From JAZKID01 sp963714065 (GTDB lineage Bacteria; Pseudomonadota; Alphaproteobacteria; Rhizobiales; UBA4765), in contig OY970226.1 in the NCBI GenBank assembly GCA_963714065.1, forward strand, positions 1,674,001 through 1,738,000: DNA of 64,000 bases, written 5' to 3'. A program made the position numbers and the translations under genes. Position 1 is the first letter of the stretch, and each line of letters opens with the position of its first letter. Shown here in pieces: positions 41,482-51,382 of the stretch. The notes beneath the pieces were generated by a model that ran no database searches, was not told where the DNA came from, and saw only the letters and a program-made list of their open reading frames with translations.

Positions 41482-42333
41482 ATGACGATGCGTTGGCAAA
41501 ATGTGCTGGGCATAATTTCCGGTGCAATTTTATTCTCCATTCTATTTTCCATGAACGGGCATGCGCTTGCGCAGCAGCCGGTTGCGAAGGCCATCGGTCT
41601 GCAGCCTGCGGCCTCGCCGGTAATGCACGAAATCCGCGTATTGCATGACGACATTCTCCTGCCGATCACAACGATCGTGGTGCTGTTCGTGCTGGGCCTG
41701 CTGCTGTGGTGCATTTTCCGTTTCAGCGCGAAAAGAAACCCTGTGCCGTCGCAGACCTCGCACAACACGCTGCTGGAAGTGCTGTGGACGACCATCCCCA
41801 TCGTGATCCTGATTTTTATCGCCGTGCCGTCGTTCAAGCTGCTCTATCACGAATACACGCCGCCACCCGCCGAGCTGACGGTGAAGGCGACGGGCTATTC
41901 TTGGTATTGGAACTATACCTATCCCGACCAGGGCAATTTCGCTTTCGACAGCCGCCTGCTCGAGGACAAGGACCGCAAGGATCCCGTGAACCAGCCGCGC
42001 CTGCTGGCGGTGGATAATGAACTTGTCGTGCCGCTCGACAAGATCGTGCGCGTGCAGATCACGGCCGATCCGCAAGGGGTCATTCACGCCTTCGCCCTGC
42101 CTGCCTTCGGCGTGAAGGCCGACGCCGTGCCGGGCCGCCTCAATGAGGTCTGGTTCAAGGCGGAAAAGCCCGGCATCTATTACGGCCAGTGCTCCGAGCT
42201 TTGCGGCGCCAACCACGCTTTCATGCCGATCGCCATCCGCGTGGTTGAGCAGGCCGCGTTCGATAAATGGCTTGCCGAGGCGAAGCAGAAATTCGCTTCC
42301 ACCGATCAGATCAATACAGCGAGCTTGCGCTGA
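41482..42333 (+). CDS. ctaC: Cytochrome c oxidase subunit II
   Basis: 283 residues with signal sequence and two membrane helices (PITTIVVLFVLGLLLWCIF and TIPIVILIFIAVPSF). The C-terminal cupredoxin carries the CuA site YGQCSELCGANHAFMPI with both Cys, the His and the Met, plus the upstream His in GVIHAFALP and the aromatic patch GYSWYWNYTYPD. It is the first gene of the aa3 oxidase cluster. The 240-bp region upstream, shared with ialB, must hold the promoter; I see no strong consensus there. Confidence 0.97.
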   Translation: MTMRWQNVLGIISGAILFSILFSMNGHALAQQPVAKAIGLQPAASPVMHEIRVLHDDILLPITTIVVLFVLGLLLWCIFRFSAKRNPVPSQTSHNTLLEVLWTTIPIVILIFIAVPSFKLLYHEYTPPPAELTVKATGYSWYWNYTYPDQGNFAFDSRLLEDKDRKDPVNQPRLLAVDNELVVPLDKIVRVQITADPQGVIHAFALPAFGVKADAVPGRLNEVWFKAEKPGIYYGQCSELCGANHAFMPIAIRVVEQAAFDKWLAEAKQKFASTDQINTASLR

Positions 42334-42353
42334 AATTTTTTAAAGGCTGAAAC

Positions 42354-43963
<1,610 letters not shown>

Positions 43964-43964
<1 letters not shown>

Positions 43965-44236
43965 TGCCTCGCGTCGACTATAACGGCATGGTCGTCGATG
44001 TTCTCGACGACCATCTGGAACAGGGCGTTGCGCTTCTTTCCCGATGCTCTGAAGAGGAGAGGGAGCAAATTCTCGCCAGCGTGAAACAGGCGCTGGAAGA
44101 GGCGCGCCACGCACTCGATCATGGCCCTCCTCTTTCCGAGAAGCAGCGGCAGGACATTGCCGACGATGTCGGTATCTGGTTCGCCGGAGAAACTTTGGCC
44201 GGGCGTGCCGAGCAATATAAGGCGATGGTGCAGTGA
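43964..44236 (+). CDS. Hypothetical protein between ctaD and ctaB
   Basis: 90 residues (MPRVDYNGMVVDVLDDHLEQ...). It is helix-rich and acidic (SEEEREQILASVKQALEEARHALD) with no membrane span or Cys. Its ATG overlaps the ctaD stop and its stop overlaps the ctaB GTG, so it is surely translated with the oxidase genes. I do not recognise the family; a small assembly or regulatory role is inferred only from position. Confidence 0.75.
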
Positions 44237-45210
44237 AAAGTGCTACTGAATATTCTTCCCCCCTGAAAGGGGGGAAGTTAGATGGGGGGTCAACCCCCAC
44301 CCTGACCCTCCCCCTTTCTGGGGGAGGGAATATTGGCGATCTCGCCGAAGTGCACGATTTCATCGCGCTCCTGAAGCCGCGCGTGATGTCGCTTGTCGTA
44401 TTCACGGCGCTGACTGGCATGGCGCTAGCACCCGGCCATCTGCATCCCGTGCTTGCCTTTGCTGCGCTGCTTTGCATCGCGGTGGGTGCGGGCGCGTCGG
44501 GCGCGCTGAACATGTGGTATGACGCCGACATCGACGCCAAAATGCTGCGTACACGCGGTCGCCCCATACCTGCAGGAAAAATGGAACCGCAGGCCGCGGC
44601 AAGTTTCGGCTTGACGCTGGCCATCGGCGCGGTGTGCTCGCTGGGATTATTTGCGAACTGGCTGGCGGCCTTCCTGCTCGCTTTCACCATCTTTTTTTAT
44701 GCCGTCGTCTACACGATGTGGCTGAAGCGCGTAACCGTGCAGAATATCGTTATCGGCGGTGCGGCGGGCGCGTTGCCGCCCGTGATCGGTGCAGCCGCCG
44801 TCTCCGGCCATGTCACGCTCGATTCGCTCTACCTGTTCCTGATCATTTTCCTCTGGACGCCGCCGCATTTCTGGGCGCTGGCGCTTCTGAAGTCTGGCGA
44901 TTACAAAATGGCGAATATTCCCATGCTGCCTGTCGTGCATGGCGAGGCGAACACGCGAAGGCAGATCCTCACTTATTCCGTTCTTTATGTTATCGCCGCG
45001 CAATTGCCCTGGGTGCTCGGCTCCGCGCATGCGCCTTATGCCGCGATTGCCGTATTATCGAGCGCGCTCTTTCTTGCCGCGGCAGGCCGCGTGTTTTTCT
45101 TGCGCGAAGGCGAGCCTGCCGCGAAAGCCGCGCGCTCCCTGTTTGCCTATTCGATCCTGCAGCTCTTCCTGCTGTTTGCGGCATTGCTCGCGGAAAAACT
45201 GTTCTGGTGA
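44233..45210 (+). CDS. ctaB: Protoheme IX farnesyltransferase (heme O synthase)
   Basis: 325 residues from a GTG overlapping the upstream TGA. The enzyme farnesylates heme b for the oxidase. The UbiA-like site NMWYDADIDAKMLRTRGRPIPAGKM and LLKPRVMSLVVFTALTGM are diagnostic; about nine spans. The first 34 residues are not native-looking: bases 44251-44334 are a GC-rich palindromic repeat translated as YSSPLKGGKLDGGSTPTLTL..., so the N-terminus is an extension created by the insertion. Confidence 0.95.
   Translation: MKSATEYSSPLKGGKLDGGSTPTLTLPLSGGGNIGDLAEVHDFIALLKPRVMSLVVFTALTGMALAPGHLHPVLAFAALLCIAVGAGASGALNMWYDADIDAKMLRTRGRPIPAGKMEPQAAASFGLTLAIGAVCSLGLFANWLAAFLLAFTIFFYAVVYTMWLKRVTVQNIVIGGAAGALPPVIGAAAVSGHVTLDSLYLFLIIFLWTPPHFWALALLKSGDYKMANIPMLPVVHGEANTRRQILTYSVLYVIAAQLPWVLGSAHAPYAAIAVLSSALFLAAAGRVFFLREGEPAAKAARSLFAYSILQLFLLFAALLAEKLFW
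44251..44334. repeat. In-frame GC-rich palindromic element at the start of ctaB
   Basis: 84 bp (28 codons): arms TATTCTTCCCCCC...GGGGGGAAG and CCCCCACCCTGACCCTCCCCC...GGGGGAGGGAATATT. The segment encoding PTLTLP is shared with the ileS element (CCCACCCTAACCCTCCCCC). It lies between the GTG start and the first conserved residues of CtaB (DFIALLKPR). Confidence 0.88.
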
Positions 45211-45214
45211 TGCG

Positions 45215-45340
45215 ATGGATGATGAGCAGCGCAAACGCTTAAGAAGCCGCAATCTCGCGCTCGGCCTGGCCCTGTTGGCCTTCGCGCTCCTCTTCTATGC
45301 GGTGACGCTCGTCAAGGGCGTGTCGCATAGCGGATTGTGA
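45215..45340 (+). CDS. CoxF-like small membrane protein
   Basis: 41 residues: a charged head MDDEQRKRLRSRN, one membrane span LALGLALLAFALLFYAVTLV and a short tail. Small proteins of this layout lie between ctaB and ctaG in many alphaproteobacteria and are annotated as CoxF-like oxidase assembly factors. It is positioned four bases after ctaB and 12 before ctaG. Confidence 0.75.
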   Translation: MDDEQRKRLRSRNLALGLALLAFALLFYAVTLVKGVSHSGL

Positions 45341-45352
45341 TGGCGGGTTACG

Positions 45353-45910
45353 ATGTCGGAAAATCTGAAATCAAAACACAAGCGTACAGCCATCGCCTGC
45401 GTGCTGTTTCTTACCGCCATGTTCGGGCTCACTTATGCGGCCGTTCCCTTCTATGGCTGGTTTTGCAGCAAGACGGGGTTCGGCGGCACCACGCAGGTGG
45501 CGCAAAAACCGCCCGGGCAGGTACTCGATCAAACCGTTCTCGTGCGCTTCGACAGCAATGTGGCGGGCGATCTGCCTTGGCGCTTTACGCCCAAACAGCG
45601 CGACATGCGCGTCAGGCTCGGTGAACTCGCAAGCGCCGTCTATGTGATCGAAAATCTCTCGAACGGCAAAACGGCGGGCATGGCGAGCTATAATGTCACG
45701 CCAGAGCTCGCGGGCCGTTATTTCAACAAGCTGCAATGTTTCTGTTTCACGGAGCAGACGTTAAAACCGCATGAAAAGCGGGAATTGACGGTTGGTTTCT
45801 TCGTCGACCCCGATCTGATCAAGGATAAATCCTTGATCACGCTTGACACCATCACGCTTTCCTACACTTTCTATGCCGGAAAACCCCGGCTCTCGCAGGC
45901 CGGACGCTAA
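45353..45910 (+). CDS. ctaG: Cytochrome c oxidase assembly protein CtaG (Cox11)
   Basis: 185 residues: an N-terminal membrane anchor (TAIACVLFLTAMFGLTYAAVPFY) and a periplasmic domain with the copper-binding KLQCFCFTEQ motif. It inserts CuB into subunit I. The ATG at 45353 begins MSENLKSKHKR, followed by the span. Part of the oxidase operon. Confidence 0.96.
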   Translation: MSENLKSKHKRTAIACVLFLTAMFGLTYAAVPFYGWFCSKTGFGGTTQVAQKPPGQVLDQTVLVRFDSNVAGDLPWRFTPKQRDMRVRLGELASAVYVIENLSNGKTAGMASYNVTPELAGRYFNKLQCFCFTEQTLKPHEKRELTVGFFVDPDLIKDKSLITLDTITLSYTFYAGKPRLSQAGR

Positions 45911-45919
45911 GAGGCGCCT

Positions 45920-46768
45920 ATGAAGACCAATCACGATTACCATCTCGTCGATCCAAGCCCCTGGCCCGTGATCGGCGGCCTGTTCGCTTTCTGCCTGGCG
46001 GTCGGCGCCATCATGAGCATGAAGAGCCTGGCGCTGTTCGGCGCGCAGTTTGGGCCGTGGCTTTTGGGTCTTGGTCTGCTCGGCGTGCTTTATGTAATGG
46101 TCGCCTGGTGGCGCGATGTGATCCGCGAGGCGACGGTCGGCGGCAATCACACGCCGGTCGTGCGCCTGCATCACCGCTACGGCATGATCCTCTTCATTGC
46201 TTCGGAAGTGATGTTCTTCGTCGCCTGGTTCTGGGCCTATTTCAACACGTCACTGTTCCCGCATCACGAAACGCTGTTCCTGCGCACGGAAATTATCGGC
46301 GGCGTCTGGCCGCCGAAGGGCACCCTTACCTTCGATCCCTGGCATCTGCCGCTTCTGAACACGCTGATCCTGCTGCTCTCGGGCACAACCGTCACATGGG
46401 CGCATCACGCGCTGCTGCATAACGACCGCAAGGGCCTGAAACTGGGTCTTTGGTGCACGATCATCCTGGGCGCGCTGTTCACCACCTGCCAGGCGATCGA
46501 ATATTCTCATGCCGCATTCGCCTATTCCGGCAATATTTACGGCGCCACCTTTTTCATGGCCACGGGCTTTCACGGCTTTCACGTGATCATCGGCACAATT
46601 TTCCTGAGCATCTGCCTGGCGCGCGCCTATGCCGGGCAGTTCACGCGCGAGCAGCATCTGGGTTTCGAATTCGCGGCCTGGTACTGGCATTTCGTCGACG
46701 TGGTCTGGCTGTTTCTTTTTGCCTGTATCTATGTCTGGGGAAAAAGCCCGGTCCTGCCGCCGCATTGA
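45920..46768 (+). CDS. ctaE: Cytochrome c oxidase subunit III
   Basis: 282 residues, seven spans, beginning MKTNHDYHLVDPSPWPVIGG, the classic N-terminus. FIASEVMFFVAWFWAYFNTSLFP and ATGFHGFHVIIGTIFL and WYWHFVDVVWLFLF are conserved blocks. A completing subunit of the aa3 oxidase. Confidence 0.97.
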   Translation: MKTNHDYHLVDPSPWPVIGGLFAFCLAVGAIMSMKSLALFGAQFGPWLLGLGLLGVLYVMVAWWRDVIREATVGGNHTPVVRLHHRYGMILFIASEVMFFVAWFWAYFNTSLFPHHETLFLRTEIIGGVWPPKGTLTFDPWHLPLLNTLILLLSGTTVTWAHHALLHNDRKGLKLGLWCTIILGALFTTCQAIEYSHAAFAYSGNIYGATFFMATGFHGFHVIIGTIFLSICLARAYAGQFTREQHLGFEFAAWYWHFVDVVWLFLFACIYVWGKSPVLPPH

Positions 46769-46779
46769 GGCGCTGACCC

Positions 46780-47517
46780 ATGCGCCTGCGCGGTCTCGAT
46801 CTTGCAGCGGGCCTTGCTTTCCTTGTCCTGATCGGGCTCGGCACCTGGCAGGTGACCCGCCGCGCCGAGAAACTCGACTTCATCGCAAATTATGAAGCTG
46901 GCCTGCATGCGCGTCCGCAAGTTTTCCCGGCCGCATGGGCATGGCCGTCGACCGATTTTTCCACGCTTGAATATCGCCGTGTCGAGATCGAAGGGCACTT
47001 CATGCCTCTGCCGGAAGTGCATCTCTATGCGCTGCTGCTACAAAAAGCGCAGCGCTATGGCGGTATCGGCTGGTGGGTATTCATGCCGTTCGAGCTCAAG
47101 GGCGGCGGCGTGGTTTTCGTCAATCGCGGCTTTGTGCCGCACGAGCAGAAATATCCCGCGCAGCGGCCGAAGAGCCTTGCCCCTCGCGGTACGCAGATCC
47201 TCGAGGGGCTGGTGCGGCTGCCGGAAAAGCCGGGCATGTTCACGCCGCCCAACGAGCCCAGAAAGAACGAATGGTATTTGCGCGACCCGCTTGCCTTCGC
47301 CGAATATGAATCGCTCGAGAAGGCAAATGTCGCGCCTGTCGCCATCGACCAGCTTAACCCCAACGAGGAAGGCCTGCCGCAGGCGAGCGACGGTATTCTG
47401 CACATTGCCAACAATCACCTCGAATATGCCATCACCTGGTTTGCGCTGGCGCTGGTTCTGCTCGTGATCTATGTCATGCTGCGCCGCCGCCAGAATACGG
47501 ACGCGGCGGAACATTAG
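46780..47517 (+). CDS. SURF1 family oxidase assembly protein
   Basis: 245 residues with two membrane helices flanking a periplasmic domain: LDLAAGLAFLVLIGLGTWQVTRRAEK at the start (GTWQ is diagnostic), VFVNRGFVPHEQKYPAQRP in the middle, and NHLEYAITWFALALVLLVIYV at the end. It assists heme a insertion. Follows ctaE by 11 bp. Confidence 0.94.
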   Translation: MRLRGLDLAAGLAFLVLIGLGTWQVTRRAEKLDFIANYEAGLHARPQVFPAAWAWPSTDFSTLEYRRVEIEGHFMPLPEVHLYALLLQKAQRYGGIGWWVFMPFELKGGGVVFVNRGFVPHEQKYPAQRPKSLAPRGTQILEGLVRLPEKPGMFTPPNEPRKNEWYLRDPLAFAEYESLEKANVAPVAIDQLNPNEEGLPQASDGILHIANNHLEYAITWFALALVLLVIYVMLRRRQNTDAAEH

Positions 47518-47527
47518 GGATTACGCC

Positions 47528-48910
47528 TTGCAATATATTTCCACGCGCGGAGAAGAAAAACCGGCGGATTTTTCGCAGCTCCTGCTTGCGGGCGCCGCGC
47601 CGGATGGTGGCTTGTATATGCCTGCTCATTGGCCGCAGCTCTCCATGCCTGAAATCGCCGCCCTTGCCGGCAAACCGTTTGCGGCGGTTGCGGCGAAGAT
47701 ACTGTGCCTGTTCGCGGGCACAGCTATTTCTGAAAACAAACTCGCGGCGGCCTGCGAGGAAGCTTATGCGAATTTCTCGCATAAAGATGTCTGCCCGCTG
47801 ACGGAGCTTGCGCCCGATCTGCACCTGCTCGAGCTTTTTCATGGCCCTACCTTTGCCTTCAAGGATGTCGCCATGCAGGTGCTGGCGCGGCTGATCGAGG
47901 GCGAGCTTGCGCAAAGCCGGGAAAAAATCACGGTTCTCTGCGCCACTTCGGGCGATACGGGCGGGGCGGCGGTCAGCGCGTTTGCTCATGCGGCGCATGC
48001 CGATGTCGTCGTGCTGTTTCCGTACAACCGTATTTCCGATGTGCAGCGCAGGCAGATCACGGCAAGCAATGCTTCCAATATTTTTCCCATCGCGGTGGAA
48101 GGCGATTTCGACGATGCGCAGGCGATCGTGAAAGAGCTGTTTGCCGATGCCGCATTCGCAAAAAAACATCGCCTCGTTTCCGTCAACTCCATCAACTGGG
48201 CGCGCATTGCCGCGCAGGTGACCTATTATTTCACTTCTGCCCTGCGGCTAGGCGCGCTGCAAAAACCCGTTTCCTTCTGCGTGCCTACGGGTAATTTCGG
48301 CGATATTTTTGCTGGCTTTGTTGCCAAAAAAATGGGCCTGCCGGTTTCGCGCCTGATCATCGCAACCAACCAAAACGATATTCTCGTGCGCGTACTCGAG
48401 AGCGGCGTTTACGAGATCGAGCGCGTGACGCCGACCACTTCGCCCTCGATGGATATTCAGGTGTCATCCAATTTCGAGCGGCTTTTATTCGAGGCGTCGA
48501 GCCGCGATGCGGCGCGGACACGCGCCCTGATGAAGGATCTGCGCGAGAAAAAGCGCTTCGTCATTCTGCCGGAAATTCTGGAAAAAATCCGCGCCGGTTT
48601 TTCCGCAGCCTCCGCGTCCGAGGCCGAGGTCGAAGAAAAAATCCGCAACCTGCACGCGCAAACCGGCCGTTTCATAGATCCGCATACGGCGGTGGCACTT
48701 GTCGCAGCAAGCAAGGCCAGGAAAGCGGGGGAGACGATGATCGTGCTCTCCACCGCCCATCCCGCCAAATTCCCGCAGGCGGTCGAAAAAGCCTGTGGGC
48801 TGGCGCCGCCTGTGCCAAAAGCGCTTTCCCAAATGGCCGGAGCAAAAGAAAATTATATCGTTCTTCCCGCGAATACGGCAAGAATACGGGATTATCTGGA
48901 GACGGCATGA
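47528..48910 (+). CDS. thrC: Threonine synthase
   Basis: 460 residues from a TTG (LQYISTRG, matching the family's usual MxYISTRG) preceded by TAGGGATT. PLP-dependent; the Lys is in GPTFAFKDVAMQ, with CATSGDTGGAAVSAF and VPTGNFGDIFAGF as further blocks. It converts O-phosphohomoserine to threonine. It ends overlapping the M16 peptidase (ATGA), the usual alphaproteobacterial neighbour. Confidence 0.95.
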   Translation: MQYISTRGEEKPADFSQLLLAGAAPDGGLYMPAHWPQLSMPEIAALAGKPFAAVAAKILCLFAGTAISENKLAAACEEAYANFSHKDVCPLTELAPDLHLLELFHGPTFAFKDVAMQVLARLIEGELAQSREKITVLCATSGDTGGAAVSAFAHAAHADVVVLFPYNRISDVQRRQITASNASNIFPIAVEGDFDDAQAIVKELFADAAFAKKHRLVSVNSINWARIAAQVTYYFTSALRLGALQKPVSFCVPTGNFGDIFAGFVAKKMGLPVSRLIIATNQNDILVRVLESGVYEIERVTPTTSPSMDIQVSSNFERLLFEASSRDAARTRALMKDLREKKRFVILPEILEKIRAGFSAASASEAEVEEKIRNLHAQTGRFIDPHTAVALVAASKARKAGETMIVLSTAHPAKFPQAVEKACGLAPPVPKALSQMAGAKENYIVLPANTARIRDYLETA

Positions 48911-50178
48911 AACCGAAACTGACCACGCTCGGCAACGGCTTGCGCATCGTCAGCGAGAAAGTCGCCGACATGCCTTCCGTGACTTTAGGCGTCTGGGTTG
49001 CGGCCGGCTCAAGGGTCGAGAGCGAGAAGGAAAGCGGCATTGCCCATCTTCTCGAACATATGGCTTTCAAGGGCACAAAAATTCGCAACGCGCGCGATAT
49101 CGCCGAGGCGGTTGAGAATGTCGGCGGCGATATCAATGCTGCAACCTCGCACGAGCAGACGGTTTATTACGTGCGCGTGCTGGCGGAAGACCTGATGCTC
49201 GCGGGCGATATCCTGGGCGATATTCTCAATCACAGCGTTTTTCCGCCCGAGGAGCTCGAGCGCGAGAAGGCCGTGATCGTGCAGGAAATCGCCGCCACGC
49301 AGGACGCGCCGGAAGAGATGATTTTCGAATTGCTGCAGGAAGCCTGTTTTCCCGATCAGCCATTGGGTCGCGCTATCGCCGGTACGGCGGAGACCGTGCA
49401 AAATACGACGCGCGACGATATCGTGAATTTCGTCGCGCGCAATTATACCGCGCCGCAATGCGTGGTCGCGGCCGCAGGCGCCGTCGATCACGATATGCTG
49501 CTCGCCTGCGTCACCAAGAATTTTTCCGTGCTGCAGAACCGGCCGTCGTTCGAGCCGCCGCGCGCCGTCTTCGGCGGCACATGCAAATTGACCGTGCGCA
49601 GCACGCAGCAGGTGCAGATCGCTTTCGGTTTTTCCGGCACGCCTTACAAGGACGAGAAAATTTACGCGGCGCATGTGTTTGCGGGATTGCTCGGCGGCGG
49701 CATGGCCTCGCGGCTGTTTCAGGAAGCGCGCGAAGTGCGCGGGCTCTGCTACAATATTTCCGCTTTCATGTGGCCCTTCGACGATACGGGCATTTTCGCC
49801 ATGCATGCGGCAACGGGCCCGCAGCTTGTCTCCGAACTTGTGCCGGTGATGATGGATGTGCTGCGCAATGCAGCGAAAGACGCAAGCGCCGTCGAGGTCG
49901 CGCGTGCCAAGGCGCAGTTCAAGGCAGGCTTGCTGATGGCGTTCGAAAACACGCCCGCGCGCGCCGACCATCTCGCCCGCTCGCTTCTCACCCATGGCCG
50001 CGTCCTGCCTTTGCAGGAAATCGTCGAGAAAATCGAGGCGGTGACGGTGGACGATGTCCATGCCTATGCCGCCTCCATGCTGGCGCAGGAAAACGATGCT
50101 TTCGCCGCCATCGGCCCGGAGCAGGCGCTGCCCAAATTCGAGCAGTTGAAAGCCTGGGGGCTGCATTTGCAAAATTAA
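48907..50178 (+). CDS. M16 family zinc peptidase (processing-peptidase type)
   Basis: 423 residues without a signal peptide, so cytoplasmic. SGIAHLLEHMAFKGTK contains the HxxEH zinc motif (about residues 44-48), and EREKAVIVQEIAATQDAPEE gives the distal Glu. The glycine-rich loop region shows FAGLLGGGMASRLFQEAREVRGLCY. This is the bacterial relative of mitochondrial processing peptidase beta, typically next to thrC. Substrate unknown. Confidence 0.94.
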   Translation: MKPKLTTLGNGLRIVSEKVADMPSVTLGVWVAAGSRVESEKESGIAHLLEHMAFKGTKIRNARDIAEAVENVGGDINAATSHEQTVYYVRVLAEDLMLAGDILGDILNHSVFPPEELEREKAVIVQEIAATQDAPEEMIFELLQEACFPDQPLGRAIAGTAETVQNTTRDDIVNFVARNYTAPQCVVAAAGAVDHDMLLACVTKNFSVLQNRPSFEPPRAVFGGTCKLTVRSTQQVQIAFGFSGTPYKDEKIYAAHVFAGLLGGGMASRLFQEAREVRGLCYNISAFMWPFDDTGIFAMHAATGPQLVSELVPVMMDVLRNAAKDASAVEVARAKAQFKAGLLMAFENTPARADHLARSLLTHGRVLPLQEIVEKIEAVTVDDVHAYAASMLAQENDAFAAIGPEQALPKFEQLKAWGLHLQN

Positions 50179-50215
50179 TAAAAATAATTATAATCCGAAA
50201 TTATGAGAGACTAAG

Positions 50216-50758
50216 ATGAATATTAGAATAGATCGAAATTTTAAAATCGATAGACTTTCGGCCTTTGGTTTTTTTGCTGAGAGCAGGCTACGGCATGCCA
50301 TCAATCCCATTCTGCAGGAATTTTTGAAAAGCCCGTTTGTGCAAGGCTATGCCAGTGAAGATATTGGCGTCGATCTGTATAAGGATACGAAGGACAATGT
50401 CGCGCTGGTTGCCTGTCTTCTTTCGGATTTGAAAGATGACGCTTTCGAAGGCGTGCGCGGTACTTACTATTTCACTTATGTCCAAAACCCGGAGACCGGG
50501 AACATGGAATTCAAGGAACAAGAATTAAATAAAAATACATTGGCCGGGGACTACGCAGACAAGGATTATGTGCTCAATATATTAAAACCTCCTCCCAGAG
50601 ACACAAAGGGATATAAAGATTTTCTCGAAAAAAATGAGAAAAATGTAACGCATAGTTATGTGTTACGTCTTGCCTCGGGCGAATTGAGGCAGGAGAAGCC
50701 GCGTAAATTGATGCCGAAAGCTTTCCTGCCTTTCTGCCCCACCTGTAAATACGCCTGA
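50216..50758 (+). CDS. Hypothetical AT-rich orphan protein
   Basis: 180 residues beginning MNIRIDRNFKIDRLSAFGFF, preceded by an AT-rich leader with weak RBS (GAGAGACTAAG). No signal peptide or span; mixed charged chain with DIGVDLYKDTKDNVALVACLL and a C-terminal CPTCKYA with a CxxC pair. I recognise no family. It sits in the otherwise conserved M16-to-aroK junction and its codon use is more AT-rich, both hinting at insertion by transfer. Confidence 0.7.
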   Translation: MNIRIDRNFKIDRLSAFGFFAESRLRHAINPILQEFLKSPFVQGYASEDIGVDLYKDTKDNVALVACLLSDLKDDAFEGVRGTYYFTYVQNPETGNMEFKEQELNKNTLAGDYADKDYVLNILKPPPRDTKGYKDFLEKNEKNVTHSYVLRLASGELRQEKPRKLMPKAFLPFCPTCKYA

Positions 50759-50812
50759 TTTAAGCTTTCCGTCCCACTGGCCATCGCTGCCTTTTTCGGG
50801 CACAAATTGCGC

Positions 50813-51382
50813 ATGGCGACTGTTTCCCGTCAATATGTGCAATTGCGCAAAAAGATCGGTGCCCAATCTCTCGTGCTGATCGGCATGATGGGTGCAGGAA
50901 AAACCACGATCGGCCGCCGTCTGGCGCGCAAACTTGGCGTGCCTTTTATCGATGCGGACGCCGAAATCGAAGCTGCGGCCGGCATGAAAGTGCCGGATAT
51001 TTTCGAAATGTTTGGGGAAACCGCGTTTCGCGACGGCGAGCGCAAGGTGATCGAGCGTTTGCTCAAATCCGGCCCGCAAGTACTGGCCTCGGGCGGTGGC
51101 GCCTTCATCAACGGGCAGACGCGCCAGACGATCAAGCAGGGCGGGCTGTCCATCTGGCTCAAGGCAGATATCGATGTGCTGATCGAGCGCGTGCGGCGCA
51201 AGAAAAACCGGCCGCTGCTTCTCAATGCCGATCCGGAAGGGACGATGCGCCGCCTGCTGAACGAGCGTGCCGCCATTTATGCCGAGGCCGATATTGTGAT
51301 CGAGAGCAACGACAATACGCACGATAAAGTGGTTTTGTGTATTATCGATGCTCTTAACGAATATCATGGATTGTCGGCATGA
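50813..51382 (+). CDS. aroK: Shikimate kinase
   Basis: 189 residues from the ATG (a TTG two codons upstream is the longer alternative). The P-loop is IGMMGAGKTTIGRRLA at about residues 23-38, with VPFIDADAEIE, FRDGERKVIERLL and ASGGGAFI completing the shikimate-binding site. Its end overlaps aroB (ATGA). Fifth step of aromatic amino acid synthesis. Confidence 0.96.
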   Translation: MATVSRQYVQLRKKIGAQSLVLIGMMGAGKTTIGRRLARKLGVPFIDADAEIEAAAGMKVPDIFEMFGETAFRDGERKVIERLLKSGPQVLASGGGAFINGQTRQTIKQGGLSIWLKADIDVLIERVRRKKNRPLLLNADPEGTMRRLLNERAAIYAEADIVIESNDNTHDKVVLCIIDALNEYHGLSA

